A DNA stretch of 64,000 bases from Thalassoglobus polymorphus (GTDB lineage: Bacteria; Planctomycetota; Planctomycetia; Planctomycetales; Planctomycetaceae), in the NCBI RefSeq assembly GCF_007744255.1, contig NZ_CP036267.1, positions 4,878,001 through 4,942,000 on the forward strand, written 5' to 3'. Under the pieces are notes generated by a model. The model did no database searches and was not told where the DNA came from. It saw only the letters and a list, made by a program, of their open reading frames with translations. Shown here piece after piece: positions 9,434 through 18,650 of this stretch; position 1 is the stretch's first letter; every line of letters starts with the position of its first letter. Position numbers and translations under genes: made by a program.

Positions 9434-9615
9434 TAGAGCATCTTTCGAATCGGTTTGCAGGTTCTTCCTCGTGGCGAACAGCATTTTACTAGAACTGGTC
9501 CTGAAACGTGAAATTGCTCTCTCAAACGTTGAGGAAAGCGACTATTCCAAAGATTTTCGGGCTGGTTCTAAAGAAATGCGTTCTTCACGGGCACACGGTA
9601 GAGGAAACTGCTCTA
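9434..9615 (+). mobile_element. Family B repeat (about 101 bp) interrupted by a family A copy
   Basis: The left half (9434-9489) begins TAGAGCATCTTTCG and the right half (9571-9615) ends GGAAACTGCTCTA. Joined, they match the intact copy at 40678-40781. The intervening 81 bp is family A copy 2. Confidence 0.85.
9490..9570 (+). mobile_element. 81-bp TA-flanked repeat, family A copy 2, inside a family B element
   Basis: Begins TAGAACTGGTCCTGAAACG and ends GGGCTGGTTCTA. Compared with the uninterrupted family B copy (TTTTACTAGAGAAATGCG), the insertion point is a TA and both ends of the insert carry TA, as expected for a TA target-site duplication. Confidence 0.85.
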
Positions 9616-9837
9616 GAATCATGCAGTTTGACTGACAGAGATAAATAAAAACAAGGGAGCGCGGGAATCAACAGACTGATTGATCTTGTGACGGCAGGAA
9701 ATCGAGACTCACACAACCAAGCGACTTGCACCTTTGTAGGTCACAGTAGATTGCTTCGGCACTTGCTGAAAAGTGCAGGCCATCTGGAGTCGTCGCTCTG
9801 ATACTTATCAAAGTTTCGATGAGTGAAACCAGCATCC

Positions 9838-10506
9838 TCAAGCAGCATCTTTCCTCTGTTTAACAGGAAGCCCCATCGTTGATCGCAAGTCCAGGAAAAG
9901 CTGATCGAGGCAATTTCGACACTTCCCCCAATCGAACCATTGCCCGGGAATGTTCGTCAGGGCAGCGACGCGCGTTGGACCTTGTTGCCGCGTGACCGTG
10001 ATTCGGATTTCTCCCTTGAGTGCCAGAATCGACGACGGAAGCTCAGCGATCAACGTGCAGGCATCTTCTGCCTGTTCCACCGTTTCAAACGTCTGACCAT
10101 GCTTGGCCAGCGAGCATAGAGCGCGGGCAATCACCACACCCACCGGAGCCGAGACCTGTCCTGCCCGCTCCTTCCCCGTGCGAATTCCACGAGCTGCGTA
10201 AAACGGCTGAACAATTGTCGCGAGCTTCGCCAGCGGAACCGGTGACGAAACGATGTTGTCATAGATCGACAGACATTCCTCACCGCTCAGCCCCTTCGAC
10301 GCCCGCTTGGCATGACCGGCGATGACCGATCGTACTTCCTCAACCAGTAGAATTTTCTCACACTGAACTTCGTTTCGCCAATCGACATCCGATGCCACAG
10401 GAGCGACAGTCTGCCCGGTCTCTCCGGGTTCCACACCATGCAATCGGTTTCCACAATTGAAGCAAAACTTCCCACTCGCTTCGACGCCACATTCCGAACA
10501 GAACAT
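9838..10506 (-). CDS. Zinc-ribbon protein of unknown function
   Basis: This 222-residue protein opens with a zinc ribbon, MFCSECGVEASGKFCFNCG: two CxxC pairs at residues 3-6 and 15-18. The rest is a mixed helical region with no family I recognise. A second possible metal site, KCRNCLDQ, lies near the C terminus. There is no signal peptide or membrane segment, so it should be cytoplasmic. It is flanked by repeat elements and stands alone between two sulfatase genes that run away from it. The ribbon suggests binding to nucleic acid or protein, but that is inference only. Confidence 0.7.
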   Translation of the reverse strand: MFCSECGVEASGKFCFNCGNRLHGVEPGETGQTVAPVASDVDWRNEVQCEKILLVEEVRSVIAGHAKRASKGLSGEECLSIYDNIVSSPVPLAKLATIVQPFYAARGIRTGKERAGQVSAPVGVVIARALCSLAKHGQTFETVEQAEDACTLIAELPSSILALKGEIRITVTRQQGPTRVAALTNIPGQWFDWGKCRNCLDQLFLDLRSTMGLPVKQRKDAA

Positions 10507-10648
10507 CCGTGTTCCCTTGCTGAACGACCGCTTTTCTCGATTAACACATTCGCATTGAAAATCTCTGTATCAATGCATTCTGTAAAAAGTCGCCATTTCT
10601 GTCGACGGCAATTCTCACACGGTGAGACATACGACATTTTGAATGTCG

Positions 10649-10728
10649 TAGAACCTGTCCGAAACTTCTGGAATAGCCGCTTCCCTAAACGTTTGAGAGA
10701 GCAATATCATGTTTCAGAACCTGCTCTA
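10649..10728 (-). mobile_element. 80-bp TA-flanked repeat, family A copy 3 (reverse)
   Basis: On the plus strand it reads TAGAACCTGTCCGAAA to GAACCTGCTCTA, the reverse orientation of copies 1 and 2. It ends 21 bases before the start codon of the next sulfatase. Confidence 0.8.
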
Positions 10729-10749
10729 AAATGAAATGGCGAAAACCTC

Positions 10750-12339
10750 ATGAACAAAAACTTCTTGGTTGTCTTGTTTTTGATCGCTAGTCCGCTCCCA
10801 TTATTTGGAGCCGAAACAACAACGTCCCGCCAGCCTAACATTATTCTTGTCATGGCAGATGACCTCGGCTGGTCGGACATCGGTTGTTACGGAGGCGAAA
10901 TAGAAACGCCACACATTGACTCGCTTGCCCGAGATGGCTTGCGGTTCACGCAGTTCTATAACAATGCAATTTGCGGTCCGACCCGCGCGTCGTTGCTCAC
11001 AGGATTGTATTCCCAGCAAGTTGGTCATCGTGGTGACCGCTGGAACGAACCGAAAGACTTTAATAAATGTGTCACTCTCGGCGAGGTGCTGCAGCAATCC
11101 GGATACAACACCGCGATGGTCGGAAAATGGCAGGGGCGAGACTCAGCGCTGGATCGAGGATTTGATCATTTTTTTGGCCCGATGTGCCAGGCAAAGATCA
11201 GCTACTTTCATGAAGTGAAAGGCAATCCTTATTTCATGGACCGTGAACGGGTCGAGTTGCCGGATGATTTCTATCTGACGGATGCTCTCAATGATCATGC
11301 CTTACGTTTTCTAAAATCGAGTCTCTCTGAGAAGAAACCGTTCTTCTTGTATGTTGCACACATTGCTCCGCATTGGCCTCTCCATGCACGCGAAGCGGAT
11401 GTGGCACGCTATCGGGAAACGTATCGAGAGCAGGGCTGGGATGAGATTCGACAGCGGCGATTCCAAAGCCAACGAAAGTCTGGGCTGATCCCGACTGAAT
11501 GGAAGCTTGCATCACGTTCGCCAGGAGTTCGAGACTGGGAAGCGGACAAATTCAAAATTTGGCAAGCTGAGCGGATGGCCGTTTATGCAGCACAGGTCGC
11601 TGCGATTGATCGTGGTCTGGGTCAGCTTCTTGGGACTCTTGAGGAAGCGGGCGAAGTCGACAACACGCTCGTCATGTTCCTTTCCGATAACGGAGCTGCT
11701 CCAGATGGTGGGCTGTCTCCGGGAAAAAGTGGCTTTGGATTTAGTCCGAGTGGCAACAACACCACTTGGAGAAAAGATGGTCAGCCGATTCAACCTGGGA
11801 GCGGACCCGAGAATCTTCCCGGACCTCACGACACGTTTGCCGCTTACGGACTCGCCTGGGCCAATGCGAGCAACACCCCGTTGCGTGGAACGAAAATGGA
11901 AGGCTACGAGGGCGGAATTCGCACACCACTGGTCGTTCGTTGGCCTGCCGTCATTCACAAGGGTGATCAAATCACCAGACAACCCGGGCATGTCATTGAC
12001 TTCATGGCAACTTTCCTGGATGTCGCCAATGCCGATTACCCGACCGAGTTCAATGGTCGACGACCGTTACCAGTGGAGGGCAAGAGTCTGTTGCCGATCT
12101 TTCAAAGCAAACAGCGAGAAGAACACGAGCAGCTTTGCTGGATGGTGCCTCAGCATCACGCAATTCGTGCCGGCGACTGGAAAGCTGTGAGACCTCACAA
12201 AGGTGGAACGTGGCAACTCTTCAACCTTGAGGCCGACGGGACTGAAACCACCAATCTTGCCAGTCAAGAACCAGAACGTCTGGAACAACTCACAAACCAA
12301 TTTGAATCATGGCAAAAACGCGTTGGAGCAATTGAGTGA
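10750..12339 (+). CDS. Secreted arylsulfatase, Cys-type
   Basis: The 529-residue product has a signal peptide (MNKNFLVVLFLIASPLPLFG, cut near AETTTS). The fold motifs are NIILVMADDLGWSD (metal Asp pair), CGPTRASLLTG with Cys75 as the formylglycine precursor, MVGKWQG, and LVMFLSDNGAAPDGG. The C-terminal part (AIRAGDWKAVRPHKG, then WQLFNLEADGTETTNLA) is typical of arylsulfatase A-like enzymes. It acts outside the cytoplasm on an unknown sulfate ester. The start codon is only 21 bases from a family A repeat, so the promoter must overlap or precede that element. A hairpin terminator follows at 12531. Confidence 0.93.
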   Translation: MNKNFLVVLFLIASPLPLFGAETTTSRQPNIILVMADDLGWSDIGCYGGEIETPHIDSLARDGLRFTQFYNNAICGPTRASLLTGLYSQQVGHRGDRWNEPKDFNKCVTLGEVLQQSGYNTAMVGKWQGRDSALDRGFDHFFGPMCQAKISYFHEVKGNPYFMDRERVELPDDFYLTDALNDHALRFLKSSLSEKKPFFLYVAHIAPHWPLHAREADVARYRETYREQGWDEIRQRRFQSQRKSGLIPTEWKLASRSPGVRDWEADKFKIWQAERMAVYAAQVAAIDRGLGQLLGTLEEAGEVDNTLVMFLSDNGAAPDGGLSPGKSGFGFSPSGNNTTWRKDGQPIQPGSGPENLPGPHDTFAAYGLAWANASNTPLRGTKMEGYEGGIRTPLVVRWPAVIHKGDQITRQPGHVIDFMATFLDVANADYPTEFNGRRPLPVEGKSLLPIFQSKQREEHEQLCWMVPQHHAIRAGDWKAVRPHKGGTWQLFNLEADGTETTNLASQEPERLEQLTNQFESWQKRVGAIE

Positions 12340-12530
12340 ATCCTCTCGATCATTACCACACTGAGCATGTTTCATTATTGCTCTTCAGTGTCGATTCAGC
12401 CCTCCGGTGAGTCACCGGGGGAGGTCAACGTCCCCCAAGATGAAGTGACTTGACTGCAGACCAACGGTGAAGATGCTCTACCCCGAACGTTCATGGCACT
12501 GAAAAAATCTTTGTGAGACCAATCAAAGTT

Positions 12531-12564
12531 GTTGCTCGTATTCGCAAATGCGAACACGAGCAAC
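12531..12564. terminator. Hairpin between convergent genes
   Basis: GTTGCTCGT-A-TTCGC (12531-12545) pairs with GCGAA-C-ACGAGCAAC (12550-12564) around an AAAT loop: 14 pairs with one mismatch. It sits in the 313-base gap between the sulfatase stop and the stop of the opposing NagB-like gene, so it could serve both. The rest of the gap shows nothing recognisable. Confidence 0.6.
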
Positions 12565-12652
12565 GTGTGATTGATTCACTTCAGCTGAGCTCCGCTGAGT
12601 TCACTCAAAACCAGAACTTCACCAAAATCAGAACTTCACATTGAGTCGAGCG

Positions 12653-13603
12653 TTAATTGCATTCGGCAAGTAGCGGACCTGCGAGTTCTTCCAGGAAGAA
12701 GAGACGGCCAGATTGTGTCGGCATGAAAGTCGATGGAATCCAGGAAGTCGGTTCGTGTCGCAATGTCATCCACAAGCTGAGGCCTTGCCACATCATCCCG
12801 CGTGACAGAACTCCGTCTGCTCCGCCAATAATGTGATCGGCCTGAAGAAAGAGTCCCGGCCCAACTGTGTTCGCGTAAGCAGGCACATGTGTGGTCCGAC
12901 TTTTGAAACTTGTGATCGCATTTTGCTCAATGGTGAGCGGATGCAGTTTCGCAGCGATGCGGTGAGTCGCCTTTTTCCAATCGGCTTCTGAGTCATACTC
13001 GGCAGCGAAATGTGGTTCCCAGAAAGCGATATGGCAAACTCGACCAATCCCGAAAGCTACTGCGAGCTCACCGCCACCATCTTTAATCGCAGCGATCTTT
13101 TCTGCGTAAGTCGGCAAGTTGTCCTTCGTTGCGAAGTTACGTTGGTTTTCAGGGACTGTGAGTTCACCTAAAGGGCCGTAGAAGGCTTGTTCCATAGCGT
13201 ATTGGAACGCACCTGTATTATCGCTCGGAAGTGTGTTTCCATCCGAGTCACTCCACTCATCCATGTTGAAGCCGTGGACATGTTTGCAATCGACTCCCCA
13301 CTCTTTGAGGAAGTAGACCGCCCAGCGATACATCCCCATCGGTCCGACCGGAAGAATGAAAGCGAGCTGCTTGCCTTCTTCGCCGGTGCGACGAATCGTC
13401 TTCGCGATTTCGTGCCCCATCAGCGTGTCGAAATCTGCGACCGACTGGCACGGAATCGGCTCGAAATCAGGATGCCACCACGATTGCCGATCCGTGATTG
13501 TCGATGGATCATCATCGACACAAGCATCGATTTTGGCGAGATCCCAACCCGCAGGATAAAAGTTTTCCATCAAGGAACCGCTCAACGTCGACAGCAAATC
13601 CAT
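12653..13603 (-). CDS. Glucosamine-6-phosphate isomerase/6-phosphogluconolactonase-like (NagB-like) protein
   Basis: From the ATG at 13603, preceded by GGAGA at 5 bases, the protein has 316 residues. Key stretches are [13 protein letters not shown], which matches the NagB box with its Asp-Glu pair, and [13 protein letters not shown], which matches GIGxDGHIAFNEP and keeps the ring-opening His. The final glycine-rich region ([16 protein letters not shown]) fits the phosphate-handling end of the family. True NagB converts glucosamine 6-phosphate to fructose 6-phosphate and ammonia. The Asp-Gly of the second motif is changed here to Val-Cys, so the substrate may differ. It ends a minus-strand run behind bpt, with no amino-sugar genes nearby. 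Confidence 0.7.
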   Translation of the reverse strand: MDLLSTLSGSLMENFYPAGWDLAKIDACVDDDPSTITDRQSWWHPDFEPIPCQSVADFDTLMGHEIAKTIRRTGEEGKQLAFILPVGPMGMYRWAVYFLKEWGVDCKHVHGFNMDEWSDSDGNTLPSDNTGAFQYAMEQAFYGPLGELTVPENQRNFATKDNLPTYAEKIAAIKDGGGELAVAFGIGRVCHIAFWEPHFAAEYDSEADWKKATHRIAAKLHPLTIEQNAITSFKSRTTHVPAYANTVGPGLFLQADHIIGGADGVLSRGMMWQGLSLWMTLRHEPTSWIPSTFMPTQSGRLFFLEELAGPLLAECN

Positions 13604-13690
13604 GGTCTCTCCAAACTCTTTCAAAGTCACATACACAAACAAGAATTGTCAGGAAATGACAGTATCCCCCAACTGCAACGAGACGGCAAC

Positions 13691-14437
13691 TCAACCCGCA
13701 TACGGTTTCCAGATTGGACGTTTCTCGTCAGCTGGATACCCAACTAACGTCTCTGATGGGTAAAAGCGATTTTTGTATTCCATCGATGGGCACTCATCGA
13801 TCCAGTATCCCAGATACAAGTGCTTTAAACCTAATCGCTGAGCAAATTCGATCTCGCAAATCATCGAGAACGTTCCTGGACTGAGTGATCGCCAGTCAGG
13901 ATCATGATAGAAATACGCACTGGAAATCGAATGCGGCAGCAAATCGATCAGTCCAACACCGACCAGCGACTTACCGTCGAAATATCGAAGCTCATGCAAG
14001 CTTGGAAAATCCCCCGAGAGAAACCCTTCTGCGTAATCCTGCGGAGAGGATTGCTGCAACTTCCAACCACGCCGATCGGTCATATCGACATGCCAACGGT
14101 TGTACAAGTCGAGATGCTGCTGAGTGAGCCCCGGTTCATGTAGCGAAACGGTGATGTGTTCGTTTCGGCGTTTCGCTTTTCGCTGGCTTTTTGTTGGCTG
14201 GAAGTTCTCAACATCGACCCGAATGGGAACACATTGAGAACAATTCTCACACGCTGGCCGAAAGAGGTGACTACCGAAACGCCGCCACCCTCGTTCTAAA
14301 AGGAACTCGACCTCGCTCGGCTCAAGTGAATGAAAGAGCCGGTACTCGAGTGATGCCGTTTCGGACGGGATGTAAGAACATGGACGGGGAGACTCCGTGA
14401 TTCTCAAAGCTTCTTCAGGGAGGTTCTGTCGTTCCAT
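13691..14437 (-). CDS. bpt: Aspartate/glutamate leucyltransferase (bacterial N-end rule transferase, Bpt)
   Basis: The 248-residue reading from the ATG at 14437 is preferred; a TTG at 14494 would lie inside a repeat element. The family is shown by PCSYIPSETASLEYRLF, then GWRRFGSHLFRPACENCSQCVPIRVDV with the paired cysteines, and by SISSAYFYHDPDWRSLSPGTF. The C terminus YLGYWIDECPSMEYKNRF is also diagnostic. The enzyme moves Leu (or Arg) from aminoacyl-tRNA to proteins with N-terminal Asp or Glu and so marks them for ClpS/ClpAP. It acts in the cytoplasm. It lies 134 bases after gcvPB and 87 bases before the NagB-like gene. No clp gene is in the window. Confidence 0.93.
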   Translation of the reverse strand: MERQNLPEEALRITESPRPCSYIPSETASLEYRLFHSLEPSEVEFLLERGWRRFGSHLFRPACENCSQCVPIRVDVENFQPTKSQRKAKRRNEHITVSLHEPGLTQQHLDLYNRWHVDMTDRRGWKLQQSSPQDYAEGFLSGDFPSLHELRYFDGKSLVGVGLIDLLPHSISSAYFYHDPDWRSLSPGTFSMICEIEFAQRLGLKHLYLGYWIDECPSMEYKNRFYPSETLVGYPADEKRPIWKPYAG

Positions 14438-14465
14438 GATCTCATCAATATTGAAACCGCTGCCC

Positions 14466-14573
14466 TGAAGGATTTTCGAAAACTGGTTTCTCAATCTGCC
14501 TCGTGGCGAACAACGAATCTCACTCGTGAAACATGTCCCTCAAGGACACGAAACACGCAATAAAAATGCTCTA
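14466..14573 (+). mobile_element. Degenerate family B repeat at the gcvPB 3' end
   Basis: The core CTGCCTCGTGGCGAAC and the final ATGCTCTA match family B. Its last three bases, CTA at 14571-14573, are the complement of the gcvPB stop codon TAG. It fills most of the gap to bpt. Confidence 0.6.
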
Positions 14574-16043
14574 ATCCTTTACGCATGCCTGCCAGTTCAA
14601 GAGCGGATTCCTGGCAGCGGAAACTTCATCGGGTCGGCGAATGATTGTACTGTGCGGTGCTTCATGAAGGAAACTTGCATCCTCTTTCACGATCGTCTGA
14701 ATCGCTTCTACGAAGGCGTCCAGCGTTTCTTTGGACTCCGTTTCCGTCGGTTCAATCATCATTGCTTCTGCAACAACGAGCGGGAAGTAAACAGTCGGAG
14801 CGTGGAAGCCGAAATCGAGAAGACGCTTGGCGATATCCATCGCGGTAATCCCATGTGCATCCTTGAGCTGCCGCGCAGATGCGACAAATTCGTGCATACA
14901 AAATTCTCCACGTGGGACTGGAAGAACATCGCTGAGACGGGCTTTTAAGTAGTTGGCATTCAAGACAGCGTGCTCTGAAACATCCCGCAAGCCTTGAGCA
15001 CCAAGAGTACGCAGGTAGAAATACCCACGTAGAAGAATCCCAACATTCCCAAAGAATGAACGCATCCGGCCGATGCTTCTCGAAGGTGTTGTCAGACGAT
15101 AAATATCGGCCCCATCCTCTTCTGATTTTGTCACGACCGGCCCCGGAAGAAAATCTGCCAGGAAATCACGAACCGCAATCGGGCCCGCTCCCGGACCACC
15201 AGCACCGTGCGGTCCGGTGAAGGTTTTATGAACGTTGTAGTGCATCATGTCTCCGCCGAAATCGCCCGGGCGGGTGATGCCAAGAATGGCGTTCATGTTG
15301 GCTCCATCGATGTAAACCAGACCGCCGACATCGTGCAGAATGCTGGAGATTTTCGCGATGTCTTTTTCAAAAAGCCCAAGCGTATTGGGATTCGTAATCA
15401 TGAAGACAGCCGTCTGCTCATCGACATGCTTCAACAGGTCATCAGGGTCAACCAGACCGTTCTCAGATGGCTCGAGCTGGACACAATCGAAACCTGCTAA
15501 CGCTGCACTGGCCGGATTGGTTCCGTGTGCACTACTCGGAAAGACAACCTTCGTTCGATTTTCACCTTTGCTCTTAAAATAGGCCGAAGCAAGATGCAAC
15601 GCTGCGAGTTCTCCCTGGGCACCGGCTGCCGGTTGCAACGAAACTGCTGGCAGGCCGGCAATCTCTCCGAGCATCTCCTGTAATTCATAAAGAAGGTGCA
15701 GCATTCCCTGCGAATCTTCTGGACGTGCATAAGGATGCAAGTCCCCGAGCCCATGAGTTCGCGAGAGCCGCTCGTGTCGCTTGGGGTTGTACTTCATCGT
15801 ACAACTGCCGAGTGGGTAGAAATGCGTGTCGACGCACATGTTCATCGTCGAGAGATTCATAAAGTGACGAACAACATCACCCTCAGCAAGTTCAGGCAAC
15901 GGAGCAGTCTTTTCTGCCAGGGATTTCTCTGGCAATAACGAACTAAGTTCCTGCTCGGGAACATCACAGTCCGGCAGCATTGCGGCACGACGTCCGGGGA
16001 ACGAAAGTTCGAAAAGTGGTCGAGTTGAAATTGTGTTACGCAT
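14571..16043 (-). CDS. gcvPB: Glycine dehydrogenase (decarboxylating) subunit 2
   Basis: This is a 490-residue PLP enzyme subunit. The PLP-binding lysine is in NVHKTFTGPHGAGGPG (Lys273), and SSAHGTNPASAALAG and VDTHFYPLGSCTMKYNP are also diagnostic. Together with GcvPA it forms the two-chain P-protein that decarboxylates glycine and passes the aminomethyl group to the lipoyl arm of GcvH. It follows gcvPA by 72 bases on the same strand, which suggests co-transcription. The length agrees with the family. The stop codon coincides with the end of a repeat element. The T-protein gene is not present in the window. Confidence 0.96.
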   Translation of the reverse strand: MRNTISTRPLFELSFPGRRAAMLPDCDVPEQELSSLLPEKSLAEKTAPLPELAEGDVVRHFMNLSTMNMCVDTHFYPLGSCTMKYNPKRHERLSRTHGLGDLHPYARPEDSQGMLHLLYELQEMLGEIAGLPAVSLQPAAGAQGELAALHLASAYFKSKGENRTKVVFPSSAHGTNPASAALAGFDCVQLEPSENGLVDPDDLLKHVDEQTAVFMITNPNTLGLFEKDIAKISSILHDVGGLVYIDGANMNAILGITRPGDFGGDMMHYNVHKTFTGPHGAGGPGAGPIAVRDFLADFLPGPVVTKSEEDGADIYRLTTPSRSIGRMRSFFGNVGILLRGYFYLRTLGAQGLRDVSEHAVLNANYLKARLSDVLPVPRGEFCMHEFVASARQLKDAHGITAMDIAKRLLDFGFHAPTVYFPLVVAEAMMIEPTETESKETLDAFVEAIQTIVKEDASFLHEAPHSTIIRRPDEVSAARNPLLNWQACVKD

Positions 16044-16115
16044 AAAAAAACCTGACGTCTCGCAACGTCTACTCTAAAGATTGATTGAGAAAAGTCTGCG
16101 TTTCAAGACGTTTTA

Positions 16116-17453
16116 TCACGCAAGGGCCGCGACAAGTGCGTCGATCTCTTCTTTCGTTCTTGATTCCGTGACCGCGACAAGAACACCATCTTGAACAGAT
16201 GTTGGAGCTTGCGGGAATTGGCTCAATTCCGGCCCCAAATCAAACCCTGCTGCAGCTGCCCGCTTCAGGAACTTCTCTGCTCCTCCTTCCACCCGAAGAG
16301 TGAACTCTTTGAAGAAGGGTGTCTCGAACATCAGATCGACACCGTCAATCTTTGTGAGTTGGTCCGCTGCGTAGTGAGCTTTCTGACAGCAAAGCTCAGC
16401 TGCTTCACGCATTCCTTCCGGTCCCATCAGAGAGAGATAGAAGGTCGCACGGAGTGCCAACAGCCCCTGGTTTGTGCAAATATTGCTTGTCGCTTTGTCT
16501 CTGCGAATATGCTGTTCCCGAGTCTGTAATCCGAGAACATAGCATTGCTTGCCATTTCGGTCAGTCGTCATTGAAATCAACCGACCTGGCATCTTTCGGA
16601 CGTAATCATTGCGACAAGCAAGAATCCCGAGATACGGCCCACCGTACTGCAAAGGGACTCCGAGTGACTGACCTTCCGCAACGGCGACATCGGCACCGTA
16701 ATCCGCGGGACGTTTCATCACTCCCAGGCTAATTGGATCAAACGAGACGACAGAAAGCGCACCATGCTCTTTGGCGATTTTGCAAAGCTCTTCGCCATCC
16801 TCGACACACCCAAAAAAGTTCGGTTGCTGAAAGATCAGACATGCCGTCTGGTCGTCAATCAACTCTTTCGCCTTAGCGAGGTCAGTCGTCCCATTGACCG
16901 TTGGAATTGTGACCACTTCGGTCTCCAGATTCCGCACGTAGGTTTCGAGAACGTGCCGATACTCGGGGTGAACTCCTTCGGAGATGAGAACTTTCCCGTG
17001 TCGTCGGGTGACTCGCATCGCCATGAAAGCCGCTTCACTGACCGCGGTTCCACCTTCGTACAGGCTGGCATTGGAGACGTCGAATCCGGTCAAGGCACAG
17101 ATCAGTGATTGGTACTCAAAGAACGCCTGAAGTGTCCCCTGGCTCGCCTCAGCCTGATACGGAGTGTAAGCCGTATAGTATTCCCCACGGCTGGCGAGTT
17201 CATCGATCACCGATGGGATATAGTGATCGTATGCTCCTCCGCCGAGAAAACAAACACGATCAACATTGTTCTTGGCAGCCAGTTTTCCAACGTGCTGTTC
17301 AAGAGCCAGTTCCGTCATTGGAGCTGGAAGATCAAGAGGACGATCCAGCTGCAGTTCTTTGGGAACTTGTGTCAGAAGTTGATCAATCGATTCGACACCG
17401 ATCACATCTAGCATTTGCTGCTGTTGTTCTGGTGTATTGTAAAGATACGCCAC
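16116..17453 (-). CDS. gcvPA: Glycine dehydrogenase (decarboxylating) subunit 1
   Basis: I place the start at a GTG at 17453: AGGAG lies 7 bases upstream (complement at 17461-17465) and the resulting 445-residue protein begins (M)AYLYNTPEQQQQML, as expected for this subunit; an upstream in-frame ATG at 17498 lacks such support. Conserved stretches are FLGGGAYDHYIPSVIDEL, AYTPYQAEASQGTLQ and FEYQSLICALTG. It is the non-PLP-lysine half of the split P-protein and pairs with GcvPB, 72 bases downstream. It acts in the cytoplasm in glycine cleavage. The next gene upstream on this strand, gcvH, is 634 bases away, so gcvPA probably has its own promoter. Confidence 0.95.
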   Translation of the reverse strand: MAYLYNTPEQQQQMLDVIGVESIDQLLTQVPKELQLDRPLDLPAPMTELALEQHVGKLAAKNNVDRVCFLGGGAYDHYIPSVIDELASRGEYYTAYTPYQAEASQGTLQAFFEYQSLICALTGFDVSNASLYEGGTAVSEAAFMAMRVTRRHGKVLISEGVHPEYRHVLETYVRNLETEVVTIPTVNGTTDLAKAKELIDDQTACLIFQQPNFFGCVEDGEELCKIAKEHGALSVVSFDPISLGVMKRPADYGADVAVAEGQSLGVPLQYGGPYLGILACRNDYVRKMPGRLISMTTDRNGKQCYVLGLQTREQHIRRDKATSNICTNQGLLALRATFYLSLMGPEGMREAAELCCQKAHYAADQLTKIDGVDLMFETPFFKEFTLRVEGGAEKFLKRAAAAGFDLGPELSQFPQAPTSVQDGVLVAVTESRTKEEIDALVAALA

Positions 17454-18087
17454 GCTGAGGCTCCTGGAGTTTCGTCTTGATGAGTCCAGTTCAATCAAGA
17501 TGAAATCGCTGGAATCAGCTCATCAACCGTGAGTGACCAACGTTGTTAACAGCTGCAACATCCCTGGCAGCCTTTGAAAATTGAGAATCAGCCCGGAAAC
17601 CGAAGCATTGATTGCATTCCACTGTGTCAGAAAGCCAATCCTGAAGTTCTGGATCAATGCTCATCCGACCACTGTTCTTCAATAAAGAATCGTACCGGGC
17701 TGGAATTCGATTACGAGTCCGTTTGAACAAATCGAGAAGGTTTCTCAAACTGGGAAATCACACCACTCGGAATCACATGAATACGTTCTTCAGGACAACG
17801 ACCCGCTGCATAAAACCCAGAACGCAAGTCAGAACACAAGCATTGTGAGCCGGCATGTCAAATGGAGTCGATTTTCAATTCAGCATGAAAGAATCGCAAC
17901 ACTCAATCATGCATCAAATTCGTACTCGTGTTTGACTTCGTGGAGAGACGCTACTTAGGGGAATCAACCTTTGTGGGATTGGCGCAGTGAGCACGAGACA
18001 ATCAGCACTGGTCGATTCACGAAATAACGAAATTTGACGAAACCTGTTCCCCGGGCTGAACAGCGGGCAATTGATTGCGGAAATTGC
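17454..18087. other. 634-base gap between gcvH and gcvPA
   Basis: Apart from the AGGAG ribosome-binding site of gcvPA at 17461-17465, no gene or RNA is recognised. A 77-codon open frame at 17515-17748 (minus) has no family features. I looked for a glycine-riboswitch-like pattern and did not see one that I could support. Confidence 0.4.
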
Positions 18088-18468
18088 CTAATGGCTTTCA
18101 CAACTTGCCTGATAGGCTGCATGATCCATTAACGCGTCCAACTCAGTCGGATTAGACGCTTTGATTTTCACAATCCAACCAGCTTGGAACGGGTCATCCG
18201 AAAGTGGTCCGAGATCGGCTTCGAGTGAATCGTTGACTTCGACAATTTCACCACTCACAGGAGCGTAAAGATCGCTCACAGCTTTCACGCTTTCGATCTC
18301 ACCCATTTCCTCTCCGGCAGTGACGGTTTTCCCGACTGACGGAAGTTCAATGTGAACAACATCTGTCAATTCCTTGACGGCGAAGTCACTAATTCCAATG
18401 GTAGCAACGTCACCATTCAGGGCGACCCACTCATGCGTCTTTGCAAATTTCATGGAAGAGACATCCAT
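18088..18468 (-). CDS. gcvH: Glycine cleavage system H protein
   Basis: The ATG at 18468 is chosen because AGGAG lies 7 bases upstream; a further in-frame ATG five codons later could also serve. The 126-residue protein has the family pattern KFAKTHEWVALNGDVATIGI at the N terminus and GEIESVKAVSDLYAPVSG with the lipoyl-lysine at Lys62. The later NDSLEADLGPLSDDPFQAGW matches the end of the family. H protein carries the aminomethyl group from the P-protein to the T-protein. The gene stands upstream of gcvPA/gcvPB on the same strand but across a 634-base gap, and 182 bases after rpiB. Confidence 0.96.
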   Translation of the reverse strand: MDVSSMKFAKTHEWVALNGDVATIGISDFAVKELTDVVHIELPSVGKTVTAGEEMGEIESVKAVSDLYAPVSGEIVEVNDSLEADLGPLSDDPFQAGWIVKIKASNPTELDALMDHAAYQASCESH

Positions 18469-18650
18469 GCGGTTTCTCCTGGGGATTTTTGAGCGGCCTG
18501 TCAGCCGCAATCACTTGAACGGAAATCGAGTCCAAGCTGTCTCGACGAGAGGCGAGGGATCGGCAGGCAAGGGGACAAATTCACCTGATGCATCACACTC
18601 GGCCAACAGCCTGAAGTTCGTTAAATTTTCTTGAATTTTGAAGCTGAACC

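Larger units (their letters stand above)
9336..9837. other. Intergenic region dominated by nested repeats
   Basis: About 500 bases between the sulfatase start and the stop of the zinc-ribbon gene. 9434-9615 is a family B repeat interrupted by a family A copy. The promoter of the sulfatase should lie between 9343 and 9433. Nothing else is recognised. Confidence 0.5.

Noticed and set aside
7773-12339. A polysaccharide-utilisation locus around the two sulfatases
   Set aside because: No glycoside hydrolase, SusC/D-type transporter or regulator lies with them, and they are on opposite strands, not in an operon.
17515-17748. A 77-codon open frame between gcvPA and gcvH
   Set aside because: No family feature and no ribosome-binding site; the gap otherwise looks non-coding.
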